The notes under the pieces: generated by a model
Told to the model about the DNA's origin: nothing
Databases searched by the model: none
What the model saw: the letters and a program-made list of their open reading frames with translations, nothing else
NCBI GenBank assembly: GCA_013362785.1
Contig: JABFVM010000035.1
Span: forward strand, 102,485 to 166,484
From: Streptomyces sp.
GTDB lineage: Bacteria; Actinomycetota; Actinomycetes; Streptomycetales; Streptomycetaceae
Direction: 5' to 3'
Length of the DNA stretch: 64,000 nucleotides
Translations under genes and position numbers: made by a program
In this document: positions 1-8,231 of the stretch, in pieces
How the letters are laid out: the number at the start of each line of letters is the position of its first letter
Numbering within the stretch: position 1 is the first letter of the stretch

Positions 1-269
1 ACCTGGCCGAGGCCGTCATGGCCGTCCACGACGAGGACGGAGCCGTTGTCGCTGACGGTGCTCGGGGTGGCGACGGCGGCCGTCGCACCGCTCGCCAGCC
101 GGTCGAGGTACCAGGGCAGACGCAGCATCCCGTGCGACGGGTGCCCCCACAGCTCGGCGGTCACCAGCGTGTCCGCCAGCAGCCGCGCGTCCTCGGCGGG
201 CACACCGTGCGCCTCGGTCGTGGCGGCGGCGAACCCGAGCAGGTCGGCGGCGCCGACGGTGTACGGCAT
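1..269 (-). CDS. Ldh2-family malate/lactate/ureidoglycolate-type dehydrogenase, N-terminal part only
   Basis: An 89-residue N-terminal piece reads leftwards from ATG at 269 and leaves the window. It begins MPYTVGAADLLGFAAATTEA and contains AELWGHPSHGMLRL, the conserved early segment of the Ldh2 family of NAD(P)-dependent 2-hydroxyacid dehydrogenases, where the H-x-S-H-G stretch lies near the active site. The fold is unrelated to classical lactate dehydrogenase. Its 5' region carries two near-copies of the palindrome found before the adjacent GntR gene (373-1107), so regulation by that protein is likely. Substrate cannot be told from this part. Confidence 0.8.
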   Translation of the reverse strand, partial: MPYTVGAADLLGFAAATTEAHGVPAEDARLLADTLVTAELWGHPSHGMLRLPWYLDRLASGATAAVATPSTVSDNGSVLVVDGHDGLGQ

Positions 270-310
270 GGGGCTCCTCGCGTCGGAAGTGTCGGTGCTG
301 AATCGACTTT

Positions 311-334
311 GCTGTATCCAGCTCTGTATACAGC
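311..334. promoter_or_regulatory. Tandem GntR-type operators
   Basis: Two adjacent 12-mers, GCTGTATCCAGC (311-322) and TCTGTATACAGC (323-334), each differ by one base from the perfect palindrome GCTGTATACAGC found at 1154-1165. They lie 42 bp upstream of the Ldh2-family start at 269. Spacing and symmetry suit binding of a dimeric FadR/FCD regulator. Confidence 0.65.
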
Positions 335-372
335 AATCCACTGTGAAGTGGCCATGGCCGGGGAACAGGCCC

Positions 373-1107
373 TCAGCCGGCGATGTCCACCTGAACATCG
401 GCGCCGTCCGCGCCGGCCACGAGATCCTGGCCGGTCAGGCTGTCGATCAGTGCCTGATGGGTCTGTGCCAGATGGTGCCGGCAGGCCGCCTCGGCCGCCT
501 GGGCGTCCCCCCGGGCGACCGCCGTCAGCATCGCGCGGTGCTCCTCCAGCGAGGTGAGCATGCGGCGCGAGCCGCTGTGCGAGAGGTGCCGCAGCCGTAC
601 GGTCTGGCTGCGCAGGTCGCGGATCGTGCGGGCGAGATAGGGATTGCGGCAGGCGGCGATGACGGCCTGGTCGAAGCCCTCGGCGATCTCGTAGAAGTCC
701 TGGTACGACCGCGTCCGGTCGGCGGCGTCCAGTGCACGGAAGGAGTCGTCGAACTCCCCCAGCCGCTCCAGCAGTTCACGGAACGGCACCGCAACCCGCT
801 CGTCGACCGCCCCCGCCCGCGCGACCGACGCGACGGCTTCCGGCTCCAGCAGCATCCGGAACTCGAACAGCGCCCGCACACCGCCGAGCGAGATCGCGGC
901 CACCCGGGCGATCTCGCCGGGCACGACGTCGACGAGACCGTCCCGGGCCAGCCGTCGGATGGCCTCGCGCACCGGCGTCCGCGAGGCGCCCAGCTCCTCA
1001 CCCAGCTGGACCTCGCTCAGCTTGGCCCCGGGGCGCAGCCGCAGCGACTCGATGTCGCCCCTCAACCGCTCGTAGACGGCTTCGCTCTTACCAATCACCC
1101 GGGCCAT
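373..1107 (-). CDS. GntR-family regulator (FadR/FCD type)
   Basis: A 244-residue regulator starting at ATG 1107 after a CAGGAG site; an upstream in-frame start at 1152 has no such site and would overlap the operator region. Residues about 10-75 form the winged HTH with the GntR signature GASRTPVREAIRRL. The rest is an all-helical FCD ligand domain; one usual metal-binding His position reads Asp (EGFDQAV) while the later EEHRAML and HHL histidines remain. The gene follows the Ldh2-family gene on the same strand, and both carry the same palindrome, so it probably controls itself and the dehydrogenase in response to a small acid. That role is inference. Confidence 0.85.
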   Translation of the reverse strand: MARVIGKSEAVYERLRGDIESLRLRPGAKLSEVQLGEELGASRTPVREAIRRLARDGLVDVVPGEIARVAAISLGGVRALFEFRMLLEPEAVASVARAGAVDERVAVPFRELLERLGEFDDSFRALDAADRTRSYQDFYEIAEGFDQAVIAACRNPYLARTIRDLRSQTVRLRHLSHSGSRRMLTSLEEHRAMLTAVARGDAQAAEAACRHHLAQTHQALIDSLTGQDLVAGADGADVQVDIAG

Positions 1108-1153
1108 GAATCTCCTGTCCACCCACCGCATACGAACAGCCGCGGCACACACC

Positions 1154-1165
1154 GCTGTATACAGC
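1154..1165. promoter_or_regulatory. Perfect palindromic operator GCTGTATACAGC
   Basis: A perfect 12-bp palindrome 47 bp upstream of the GntR start at 1107. Its near-copies at 311-334 precede the neighbouring dehydrogenase. It is the likely autoregulatory site of the GntR protein. Confidence 0.65.
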
Positions 1166-1222
1166 CTACCGGGCCGGACACAGCCGGGGTCGGCACTCGG
1201 GTCAGTACTCCGTCCGACCGGC

Positions 1223-3046
1223 TCAGCGCTCCGCCCGGTTCAGTTCCTCGTCGAGGGCGAGGGCGGCCCCGATCAGCGCCAGGTGGGTGAACGCCTGCGG
1301 GAAGTTGCCGAGCTGGTCGCCGGTGGGGCCGACCTCTTCGGCGAAGAGGCCCACGTGATTGGCGTACGTCAGCATCTTGTCGAAGGCGTAGCGGGCCAGG
1401 TCGACGCGCCCGGAGCGGGCGAGGGCGTCCACGTACAGGAAGCTGCACAGCGAGAACGTGCCCTCGCTGCCGCGCAGGCCGTCGGGCGAGGCGGCGGGGT
1501 CGTAGCGGTACACGAGGCTGTCGGCGACCAGTTCCTCCTCCATGGCGTCGAGGGTGGAGAGCCAGCGCGGATCCCGCGGGGCGACGAAACCGACCGCGGG
1601 CATCAGCAGCAGCGAGGCGTCCAGGACCTCGCTGCCGTAGTGCTGGACGAACGCCTTGCGCCGGTCGCTCCAGCCGCGGCTCATCACCTGGTGCAGCACG
1701 GTGTCGCGGGCGGTGGTCCAGCCGGCCAGGTCGGCGGGGCGGGCGTAGTCCTGGGCGAGGCGGATGCCGCGTTCGAACGCCGCCCAGCACATCAGGCGAC
1801 TGAAGGTGAAGTCCTGCCTGCCGCCGCGGGTCTCCCAGATGCCCTCGTCGGGGCGGTCCCAGTGCCGGGTCAGCCAGTCGAGGACGCCGGCGATGTCCAG
1901 CCAGCCGTCGTAACCGGCCATCTGGACCAGGTCGTCGGTGCTGGTGAGGGCGTGCACCGCCTCGCCGTAGATGTCGAGCTGGAGTTGGTCGGCGGCGCCG
2001 TTGCCGATGCGGACGGGGGCCGAGCCCCGGTAGCCCTCCAGGTGGTCGAGGGTCTCCTCGGCGAGGTGGGGGTCGCCGTCGATCCGGTACATGATCTGCA
2101 GGGGTTCGCCGGTGACCGTGCCGCCGGTCCTCAGACGTTCGCCGAGCCACCGGCGGAAGGCGTACGCCTCGTCGACGAAGCCGAGGCCGAGCAGGGCCTG
2201 CATCGACAGGGAGGCGTCGCGCACCCAGGTGTAGCGGTAGTCCCAGTTGCGCTCGCCGCCGACCTGTTCGGGCAGGGCGGTCGTCACGGCGGCGACGGGG
2301 GCGCCCGTGGGGGCGTAGGTGAGGAGTTTGAGGGTGATCGCGGCACGGTTGACGATGTCCTGCCAGCGGCCCCCGTAGCGGCTGCGGCGGAGCCACCGGT
2401 ACCAGAACCCACGGGTCTCGTCGAAGTCCGACCGCAGGCTCTCGGGCGTCGGCGGCGCGGGCGCCTCGGCTCCCGCCGCACACACGGTCAGAACGGCGGC
2501 CGCCCGCTGGCCGTGCCCGAGCTCCACGACCGCCGCCACGTCCGAACCGTCCCGTTCCAGCGCGACCAGCCCCACGGTCCGCAGGAACGCGTCGGTGCCG
2601 GGACCGGCGAAGTGCGCGGTGTCCGGGCGCAGTTCGAGGCGGTGGCCGGCGCGGCCGTAGTCGAAACGGGGACGGCAGGCGAGGCTGAACCGGACCCGCC
2701 CCCGGGTCACCCGCATGATCCGCACCAGCCGATGCCGGTCGGTCGCGGTCTCCGGCCGCTCCACCGGCATGAAGTCGACCACCTCGCCGACCCCTTCCGG
2801 GGTGAGGAAGCGGGTGATGAGGACGGCCGTGTCGGCCAGGTACAGCTGACGTGTGGTGACGTCCTCCCCCTCGACCGAGATGACGAAGTGACCGCCCCGG
2901 TCGTGGTCCAGCAGCGCGGCGAAGAGGCTGGGCGAGTCGAACCGCGGAGCGCAGAACCAGTCGACCACGCCCTCGGACGAGATGAGCGCCGCTGTCTGGA
3001 GGTCTCCGACCAGGCCGTGATCCCCGATGGGTGGATAGCGCCGCAT
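1223..3046 (-). CDS. Glycoside hydrolase family 15 protein (glucoamylase/trehalase type)
   Basis: A 607-residue protein with no signal peptide, so cytoplasmic. ATG at 3046 follows GGGAGGA; the open frame extends further upstream only through a GC-rich repeat. It opens with YPPIGDHGLVGDLQTAALIS, the usual start of actinobacterial GH15 proteins, followed by an N-terminal beta domain. The catalytic (alpha/alpha)6 barrel shows RNWDYRYTWVRDAS and DEGIWETRGG, the two GH15 signature stretches that surround the catalytic glutamates. Family members hydrolyse alpha-glucosides, and the actinobacterial type includes trehalases. The substrate here, starch fragments or trehalose, cannot be decided from sequence. 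Confidence 0.85.
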   Translation of the reverse strand: MRRYPPIGDHGLVGDLQTAALISSEGVVDWFCAPRFDSPSLFAALLDHDRGGHFVISVEGEDVTTRQLYLADTAVLITRFLTPEGVGEVVDFMPVERPETATDRHRLVRIMRVTRGRVRFSLACRPRFDYGRAGHRLELRPDTAHFAGPGTDAFLRTVGLVALERDGSDVAAVVELGHGQRAAAVLTVCAAGAEAPAPPTPESLRSDFDETRGFWYRWLRRSRYGGRWQDIVNRAAITLKLLTYAPTGAPVAAVTTALPEQVGGERNWDYRYTWVRDASLSMQALLGLGFVDEAYAFRRWLGERLRTGGTVTGEPLQIMYRIDGDPHLAEETLDHLEGYRGSAPVRIGNGAADQLQLDIYGEAVHALTSTDDLVQMAGYDGWLDIAGVLDWLTRHWDRPDEGIWETRGGRQDFTFSRLMCWAAFERGIRLAQDYARPADLAGWTTARDTVLHQVMSRGWSDRRKAFVQHYGSEVLDASLLLMPAVGFVAPRDPRWLSTLDAMEEELVADSLVYRYDPAASPDGLRGSEGTFSLCSFLYVDALARSGRVDLARYAFDKMLTYANHVGLFAEEVGPTGDQLGNFPQAFTHLALIGAALALDEELNRAER

Positions 3047-3055
3047 GGTGATCCT

Positions 3056-3094
3056 CCCGGCCTCCCGGCCTCCCGGCCTCCCGGCCTCCCATCC
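3056..3094. repeat. Short tandem repeat GGCCTCCC
   Basis: Four to five head-to-tail copies of an 8-bp CCGGCCTC unit lie directly upstream of the GH15 ribosome site. On the coding strand they read as repeated GGGAGGCC, so they resemble extra Shine-Dalgarno sequences. A second small repeat of CGACCGTCCTCTTCC follows at about 3108-3146. Confidence 0.6.
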
Positions 3095-3266
3095 CCTCGA
3101 CTCCCCTCGACCGTCCTCTTCCATCCCTTCGACCGTCCTCTTCCGACACTCCTGTCGGGACGGGGGCTACGCCACAGGGGTTACGCCACACGCGTGAACG
3201 CGGAGCGGCGAGTCCGTCCCGCGTCCGACGCGAGGGCCAGGGCATGTCCGGCGTACTCCCCAGGGG

Positions 3267-4133
3267 CTACGGCCGCTCCTCCGTACTCCCGGAGGGCTCG
3301 GCCCTGAAGGCGTCCACATGCTCCGCGGCCCACTGGGCGAAGGTGCGCGCAGGGCGGCCGGTCACCTTTTCGACGGTGTCGACAACCGTGCGGCCCACCT
3401 CGGGAGTGTTCCCGTAGGCCTCCAGCAGGAAGCCGATCACGTCCTCCGGCCGGCCCGCCGCCCGCCATTGCGCGACGGCCTGCTCCTCGGTCAGCTCGAC
3501 GAGGGCGATGTTCCGGCCGCGGGCGGCGGCGATCGTCGCGACCTTGTCGCCGACGGTCAGCAGCTCGGGGCCGGTGATCACGTACTCCTGCCGCCCGTGG
3601 CCCTCCTCGGTGAGCGCCACGGCGGCGACGGCCCCGATGTCGGCCTCGTGAACCATGGCGCTCAGCCGGGAGACGAACGGCTCGCGGACCTGGTCCGCGC
3701 CCATGACCCCGTCCCCCCACTCCAGGGCGTTGGCCATGAACTCCACCGGCATGAGTACGGTCCACTCCACACCGTCGTCGGCGCGCACGGCATCCTCCAG
3801 CAGGCTCGGCCCGCCGCCGTGCAGCACGGTGACCCGGCGTACGCCGGCCGCCCGGGCCAGCTCCAGGATGCGAGGGCCGGTCTCCAGCGGGGCGAAGTAG
3901 GGCCCGCCGAAGGTGATCAGGTGGAGTCCGGTGATGCCCTCCAGGGCCGGGCCCAGGCTGTCGGGTTCGGTCAGGTCGCCCTGGACGACCTCGACTCCGG
4001 CCGGGAAGGCGGCCCTCCTCGGATCCCGGGTGAGGGCACGGACGGCGTGCCCGCGGTCGAGCAGTTCGGCGACGACCTGGCGGCCGACGGTGCCGGTCGC
4101 GCCGGTGACAAGAATCTTCTGCGACTGAGTCAT
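3267..4133 (-). CDS. NmrA-like NAD(P)-binding protein (atypical SDR)
   Basis: A 288-residue Rossmann protein starting at ATG 4133 with KILVTGATGTVGRQVVAELL, the glycine-rich nucleotide-binding loop of atypical SDR/NmrA-like proteins. A basic residue pattern follows the second strand (RALTRDPRR), which favours NADP(H). The usual Tyr-x3-Lys pair is not obvious, as is common in this group, whose members act as redox sensors or as reductases. It sits alone between GH15 and a small membrane gene. Substrate is unknown. Confidence 0.8.
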   Translation of the reverse strand: MTQSQKILVTGATGTVGRQVVAELLDRGHAVRALTRDPRRAAFPAGVEVVQGDLTEPDSLGPALEGITGLHLITFGGPYFAPLETGPRILELARAAGVRRVTVLHGGGPSLLEDAVRADDGVEWTVLMPVEFMANALEWGDGVMGADQVREPFVSRLSAMVHEADIGAVAAVALTEEGHGRQEYVITGPELLTVGDKVATIAAARGRNIALVELTEEQAVAQWRAAGRPEDVIGFLLEAYGNTPEVGRTVVDTVEKVTGRPARTFAQWAAEHVDAFRAEPSGSTEERP

Positions 4134-4158
4134 GGAACGACCGTAGGAGGCCTTGCGG

Positions 4159-4458
4159 TCAGGTTCTGTCCGCAAGTCTGTCCGCGAGTCCGGGATCCCG
4201 GCATTTGGCGAGCAGTTGGAGCCCGGCGACGATCCGGTGGATGCCGTAGAGCCCCGGTGCCCAGGTCACGAAGTGCGCCCCCATGCCGTGGACTTGCCCG
4301 AAGGTGACGACAATGACGAGCAGTCCCCCGATGAGCCAGGCCGCGCCGAACTCGACGGAGCGCTTGCCTCGCGTCTGCCGGGCCGCCCGTTGCTCCGGCG
4401 AGACGCTGTCGTTCGTCGGGCGCAAACTCCCGTACGGGCGTGTGCCGTTGTCGGCCAA
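4159..4458 (-). CDS. Small predicted membrane protein, unknown
   Basis: A 99-residue frame between the AraC gene and the NmrA-like gene. It has a charged N-terminus (ARQTRGKRS), a hydrophobic helix AAWLIGGLLVIVVTFGQV, and a second weaker hydrophobic part APGLYGIHRIVAGLQLL, which suggests two membrane segments. The only start allowing full length is TTG at 4458; internal starts would still keep both segments. The coding pattern is good and the frame fills its gap without overlap. I do not recognise a family. Confidence 0.55.
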   Translation of the reverse strand: MADNGTRPYGSLRPTNDSVSPEQRAARQTRGKRSVEFGAAWLIGGLLVIVVTFGQVHGMGAHFVTWAPGLYGIHRIVAGLQLLAKCRDPGLADRLADRT

Positions 4459-4484
4459 CTCGGTCCCTGAGTCGATGCAGATAC

Positions 4485-4555
4485 CCCGTCGTACGACCGT
4501 CGGCCGCCCGGCCGGTCCCCCGCGCCGTCCGGCCGGCCGACGGTCGTACGAGGGG
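4485..4555 (-). terminator. Large inverted repeat, probable terminator after the AraC gene
   Basis: Arms 4489-4506 (TCGTACGACCGTCGGCCG) and 4534-4551 are perfect 18-bp complements, extended by a further C/G-rich run after one mismatch. The hairpin begins 6 bp after the AraC stop. No U-tract follows, which is usual for actinobacterial terminators. The symmetric arm could instead be a protein-binding site. Confidence 0.6.
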
Positions 4556-4560
4556 AGACG

Positions 4561-5481
4561 CTATCGGCCGGTGGCCGACGTGGTCTTGGACGAATTTGCA
4601 CTCGCCGAGAGAGCGAGCGCCCCTTCCACCCGGCGAGCGGCCATCATCTGGCCGGGTGTGGTGCCGGCTATCGCCCGGAACTCGCGGTTGAGGTGCGCCT
4701 GGTCGTAGAAGCCGCAGGCTGTGGAGATCTCGGTCAGACTCGTGGCCCCTCGGCCGAGCAGCGCGACGGCGTGCCGGAAACGCAGCACGCGAGCCGACGC
4801 CTTGGGGGTCAGCCCGATCTGCTGGGTGAACCGCCGGATCAAGTAGCCCTGGCTCCATCCCACTTCGGCGGCGATGCGGGCGATCGGGATCCCTCCCGCG
4901 CTGCCGGACAGCAGCCGCCAGGCGTGGCCGACCTCGGGCGAGGGTTCCGGGCCGTGCCCGAGCCGGGCGAGCAGCGCCGCGTCCAGCAGGTCGAAGCGGG
5001 CCGCCCAGTCCCGGGTGTCCGCCAGCCGTTCCACCAGCGTCCCGGCGTCGGGCCCCAGCACGTACCGGACCTCGACGGCCAGGTTCGTCAGCTCGCTCAT
5101 CGGCATGCCGAACAACCGGTAGGCGCCCAGTGGCGTGAACTCGACCCGGATCGCCTCCTGGCCGCCGGGATGCACACAGATCGCGGGCCGGTCCTCCAGC
5201 CCCACCACCAGCGACCCGATCCTCCCGCTGTCCCCGTCCGGTAAGCCCAGCCGCCGGACCTGGGAAAACGGCTCCGCGAGGCTGATCACCAGGGTCGCGT
5301 ACCCGGTCGGCACCAGCCGCGCCTCGTACGGCGAGGTCACCGCTTCCCAGTAGCCGACGTAGCTGCGCAGAAACGGTCGTAGCCCCGGATGCCAGGGCCG
5401 TGTGACCCGCCACAGACCACCTAGCCGCCTGATGTCGACCGCACCGACGGCCGCCGGACCGCCCCGTGCACCATGAACCAC
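4561..5481 (-). CDS. AraC-family transcriptional regulator
   Basis: A 306-residue regulator. Residues about 30-190 form the N-terminal sensing region (RPFLRSYVGYWE, then IRVEFTPLGAYRLFGMPM), similar to the DUF6597 type. The C-terminal 100 residues are the double HTH, with IARIAAEVGWSQGYLIRRFTQQ and LTEISTACGFYDQAHLNREFRA, the standard AraC signature. GTG at 5481 is preceded by GAGGTGAG. A nearby ATG at 5474 is out of frame. The gene stands alone, followed by a strong hairpin; no target is obvious among its neighbours. Confidence 0.85.
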   Translation of the reverse strand: MVHGARGGPAAVGAVDIRRLGGLWRVTRPWHPGLRPFLRSYVGYWEAVTSPYEARLVPTGYATLVISLAEPFSQVRRLGLPDGDSGRIGSLVVGLEDRPAICVHPGGQEAIRVEFTPLGAYRLFGMPMSELTNLAVEVRYVLGPDAGTLVERLADTRDWAARFDLLDAALLARLGHGPEPSPEVGHAWRLLSGSAGGIPIARIAAEVGWSQGYLIRRFTQQIGLTPKASARVLRFRHAVALLGRGATSLTEISTACGFYDQAHLNREFRAIAGTTPGQMMAARRVEGALALSASANSSKTTSATGR

Positions 5482-5614
5482 CAGAGGCTCACCTCACCCC
5501 TTTGGGACCGCCCCGAGCAGATTGCTTCACTTTATCCATGCCGTGGCACTCATCTCACGGGAAAGAAAGTGGAAGTTGACGGGTGAACGGGTGCGATCCG
5601 AAGGGCCGTCCGGG

Positions 5615-5750
5615 CATGCGCCCTGAGGCGCTGGCCGGTCATGCGTCCCGAGGCGCCGGCCGGTCACGCGTCCCGAGGCGCCGGCCGGTCACGCGTCCCG
5701 AGGCGCCGGCCGGTCACGCGTCCCGAGGCGCTGGCCGGTCATGCGTCCCG
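5615..5750. repeat. 25-bp tandem repeat, five units plus a partial one
   Basis: Units start at 5615, 5640, 5665, 5690 and 5715, each 25 bp, with a broken sixth from 5740. The core is CGAGGCGCCGGCCGGTCA; units differ by one to three bases. The array lies in the 314-bp gap between the AraC start and the 2H phosphoesterase. Frames opened by it are not taken as genes. Confidence 0.9.
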
Positions 5751-5795
5751 GGGAGCCGATACAGCCCTCGCTGCCCGATTTGAGACCATGGCCCG

Positions 5796-6449
5796 GTGGA
5801 CGGTGATCCGGCTCTCGGCGATGCCGAGCCGATGGACGCGACGGACGCGATGCATGCCATGCATGCGATGGCCGCGATGGATGCGCTCGACGTGGCGCCG
5901 ACGGCCCGGACGGCGGTGGCATGGCTGCCTCCACGCGAGCTCTGGCCGGTCATCCAGGACATCCGCTGGGAGCACGATCCTCAGGTACGGCGATGGCCAC
6001 CGCATGTGAACCTGCTGTTCGGCTTCGTGCCGGAAGAGGACTTCGCGCGGGCCGTGCCGCTGCTCTCGGCGGTCGCGGCGCGGAACCCGGCGTTCACGGC
6101 ACGTCTGGCCGGGGTGCGGTACTTCCGGCACCGGCACTACGCGACGGTCTGGCTCGATCCGGCAGCGGCGGACCCGGCACCCTGGGCCCGCCTCCAGCGC
6201 GAGTTGCGGCTGCGGTTCCCCCTCTGTCGCGGGCGCGGCGGCCGCTTCACCCCGCATCTGTCCCTCGGCCGCACCCAGGACCCGATGGACCTGGCCACCG
6301 AGTGCGCCGCCCGGCTGGGCACACTGTCGGCGGCGGTCGAGGAGGTCGTACTGCTCTCCCGGCGCGGCAAGGAGGACCCCATGCGCCCCCGCGCCATGAT
6401 CACCCTGGGCACGGGCGAGGTCCGCCACACGCAAGCACCGACCACCTGA
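5796..6449 (+). CDS. 2H phosphoesterase / 2'-5' RNA ligase family protein
   Basis: About 217 residues with two catalytic H-x-[ST/N] motifs: PHVNLLFGF at about residue 69 and FTPHLSLGR at about residue 150, the hallmark of LigT-like 2H phosphoesterases, which act on 2',5' or cyclic phosphodiester bonds of RNA or nucleotides. The start is uncertain. GTG at 5796 gives a low-complexity Met-Ala-Asp-rich leader ([15 protein letters not shown]) encoded by repeated ATGCATGC-like DNA; later ATGs would remove it. The gene is flanked by tandem arrays on both sides (5615-5750 and 6541-6665). Substrate is unknown. Confidence 0.75.
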   Translation: MDGDPALGDAEPMDATDAMHAMHAMAAMDALDVAPTARTAVAWLPPRELWPVIQDIRWEHDPQVRRWPPHVNLLFGFVPEEDFARAVPLLSAVAARNPAFTARLAGVRYFRHRHYATVWLDPAAADPAPWARLQRELRLRFPLCRGRGGRFTPHLSLGRTQDPMDLATECAARLGTLSAAVEEVVLLSRRGKEDPMRPRAMITLGTGEVRHTQAPTT

Positions 6450-6540
6450 ATCGACGATCCCGCAGCCGCACGAGCCGACGGCACCGGCGACGGCCGGATG
6501 ACCTCGGCGGCCAGACGGCGAGTGTCGACCAACCCCGCAC

Positions 6541-6665
6541 GGCCAGCCGACGGAGGCTGGTCAACCCCGCGCAGTCAGCCGACGGAGGCCGGCTAACCCC
6601 CGCAGTCAACCGACGGAGGCCGGTCAACCCCCCGCAGTGAACCGACGGATGCCGGTCAACCCCCC
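6541..6665. repeat. 31-32-bp tandem repeat, about four units
   Basis: Head-to-tail copies of a 31-32-bp unit with the core CCGACGGAGGCCGGTCAACC. The last unit ends next to the stop of the minus-strand TetR gene. The array fills the space between that gene and the 2H phosphoesterase. Confidence 0.85.
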
Positions 6666-7222
6666 GCGGTCACGGCCTTGAGCTGCGTCAACACCTCCCG
6701 CGTCACCTGCGACAGCGTGCGCTGCTCCGCCTCCGCGATCCACCTCTCGAAGCCGACCTTGAAGACGGCGACCCCGGCCTCCGCGGTGAGACTCGCGGCC
6801 GGTTCCGTGACGGCGCGTCGGCGCAGGGCGTCGGCGAGCGCGGCCGACAGCGAGGCGAGCTTGATCAGCTCGCGCTCCTGGAGTTCCGCGTTCGCCACGA
6901 TGACGGCGTGCCGCTGCCGGGAGTGTTCGCGGCGGCCGTCGAACACCTCGGAGACCGATTCCAGCCCCGCCGCGACCGCGTCCATCGGCGCCACCGATTC
7001 CGGAGCCTCGGCGACGGCGTTCACGAACAGGTCCTGCAACGCGCTCGATCCGCCGAACAGCACCTCGCGCTTGTCGGCGTAGTGCCGGAAGAAGGTCCGC
7101 TCGGTCAGACCGGCCCGCTTGGCGATCTCCGCCACGGTGGTCTGCTCGTAGCCGCGCTCGCTGTAGAGCTCCAATGCCGCTTCGGCCAGGCGTTCACGTG
7201 CGTTCGGCTCCCATCTGCCCAT
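6656..7222 (-). CDS. TetR-family regulator
   Basis: A 188-residue TetR protein from ATG 7222. The N-terminal HTH reads AALELYSERGYEQTTVAEIAKRAGLTERTFFRHYADKRE, split here by the recognition helix GLTERTFFRHY. A helical ligand domain follows. It is divergent from an SDR gene at 7308, and the 85-bp gap holds two copies of a 19-bp near-palindrome. It therefore probably represses both itself and the SDR gene. The inducer is unknown. Confidence 0.85.
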   Translation of the reverse strand: MGRWEPNARERLAEAALELYSERGYEQTTVAEIAKRAGLTERTFFRHYADKREVLFGGSSALQDLFVNAVAEAPESVAPMDAVAAGLESVSEVFDGRREHSRQRHAVIVANAELQERELIKLASLSAALADALRRRAVTEPAASLTAEAGVAVFKVGFERWIAEAEQRTLSQVTREVLTQLKAVTAGG

Positions 7223-7237
7223 GCCCGGATCCTACGC

Positions 7238-7289
7238 GATGACAGTCCCTGACATCACATGCTAGCGTCGATGACAGTCACTGACATCA
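7238..7289. promoter_or_regulatory. Paired TetR operators in a divergent promoter
   Basis: GATGACAGTCCCTGACATCA (7238-7257) and GATGACAGTCACTGACATCA (7270-7289) differ by one base. Each fits the dyad GATGNCAGTNACTGNCATC, and their centres are 32 bp apart, about three helical turns. They lie between the TetR start (7222) and the SDR start (7308). Confidence 0.75.
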
Positions 7290-7307
7290 ACAGTTTGGGG
7301 CTCTCCC

Positions 7308-8231
7308 ATGCGCATCTTCGTGACCGGCGCGTCCGGCTGGATCGGCTCCGCACTCGTGCCCGAACTCCTCGACGCGGGGCACCAGGTCGTGGGGCTCGCG
7401 CGCTCCGACGCCTCCGCCGTCGCCCTCACCGCCGCCGGGGCGGAAGTGGTCCGCGGCACGGTCGACGACCTCGACGTCCTGGGCCGTACCGCCGCCGCCT
7501 CGGACGGGGTGGTCCACCTCGCCTTCAAGCACGACCTCGCCTTCACCGGCGACTACCAGGGCGCCGCCGCGGCCGACCGTCGCGTGGTCGACACCCTCGG
7601 CGACGCGCTGGCCGACACCGACCGCCCGCTCGTCATCGCCTCGGGCGTGGCCGGTCTGAAGCCGGGGCACGTGGCGACCGAGCGGGACATGCCCAGGGTC
7701 GACGGTTCACCTACGTCCATCCGCTCGGCCACCGCCATGGCGGCCCTCGCGCTCGCCTCGCGTGGCGTGCGCTCGTCGGTGGTGCGACTCGCGCCGACCT
7801 GCCACGGCGAGGGAGACAACGGGTTCATGGCGACCCTGGTCGCCATCGCCCGCGCCAAGGGCGTCTCCGGCTACATCGGCGACGGCACCAACCGCTGGCC
7901 GGCCGCCCATCGCCTCGACGCCGCACGGCTGTTCCGCCTGGCGGTGGAGAAGGCCCCGGCGGGGACGGTGCTGCACGGCGCCGCGGAGGAAGGCGTCCCC
8001 ATCCGCGACGTCGCCGAGGTGATAGGCCGTCACCTCGATGTGCCGGTCACCTCCGTGGCCCCCGACGCCGCGGCGGAACACTTCACCTGGCTCGCCGGCT
8101 TCCTCGGACTCGACACCCCGGTGTCGAGCACCCTGACCCGCGAATTGCTCGACTGGCAGCCGACCCACCCCGGTCTCCTCGAAGACCTCGACAAGGGCCA
8201 CTACTTCCACACCTCTCCCACCACCCGCTGA
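7308..8231 (+). CDS. SDR-family NAD(P)-dependent epimerase/reductase
   Basis: A 307-residue extended-SDR protein from ATG 7308. It begins RIFVTGASGWIGSALVPELL, a clear Rossmann motif, followed by VVHLAFKHD at the cofactor-binding strand and later GYIGDGTNRWPAAHRLDAA, typical of the epimerase-like subgroup. The canonical Tyr-x3-Lys is replaced in the region IRSATAMAALALAS, so the mechanism may differ. It is divergently transcribed from a TetR gene with two operators between them, a classic detoxification-type pair. Confidence 0.8.
   Translation: MRIFVTGASGWIGSALVPELLDAGHQVVGLARSDASAVALTAAGAEVVRGTVDDLDVLGRTAAASDGVVHLAFKHDLAFTGDYQGAAAADRRVVDTLGDALADTDRPLVIASGVAGLKPGHVATERDMPRVDGSPTSIRSATAMAALALASRGVRSSVVRLAPTCHGEGDNGFMATLVAIARAKGVSGYIGDGTNRWPAAHRLDAARLFRLAVEKAPAGTVLHGAAEEGVPIRDVAEVIGRHLDVPVTSVAPDAAAEHFTWLAGFLGLDTPVSSTLTRELLDWQPTHPGLLEDLDKGHYFHTSPTTR

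Noticed and set aside
1106..3307. Long plus-strand frame opposite the GH15 gene
   Set aside because: It is an antisense shadow caused by high third-position GC; the minus frame has clear GH15 motifs and a ribosome site.
5583..5783. Open frame through the 25-bp tandem array
   Set aside because: Low-complexity translation of the repeat, with no ribosome site or family.
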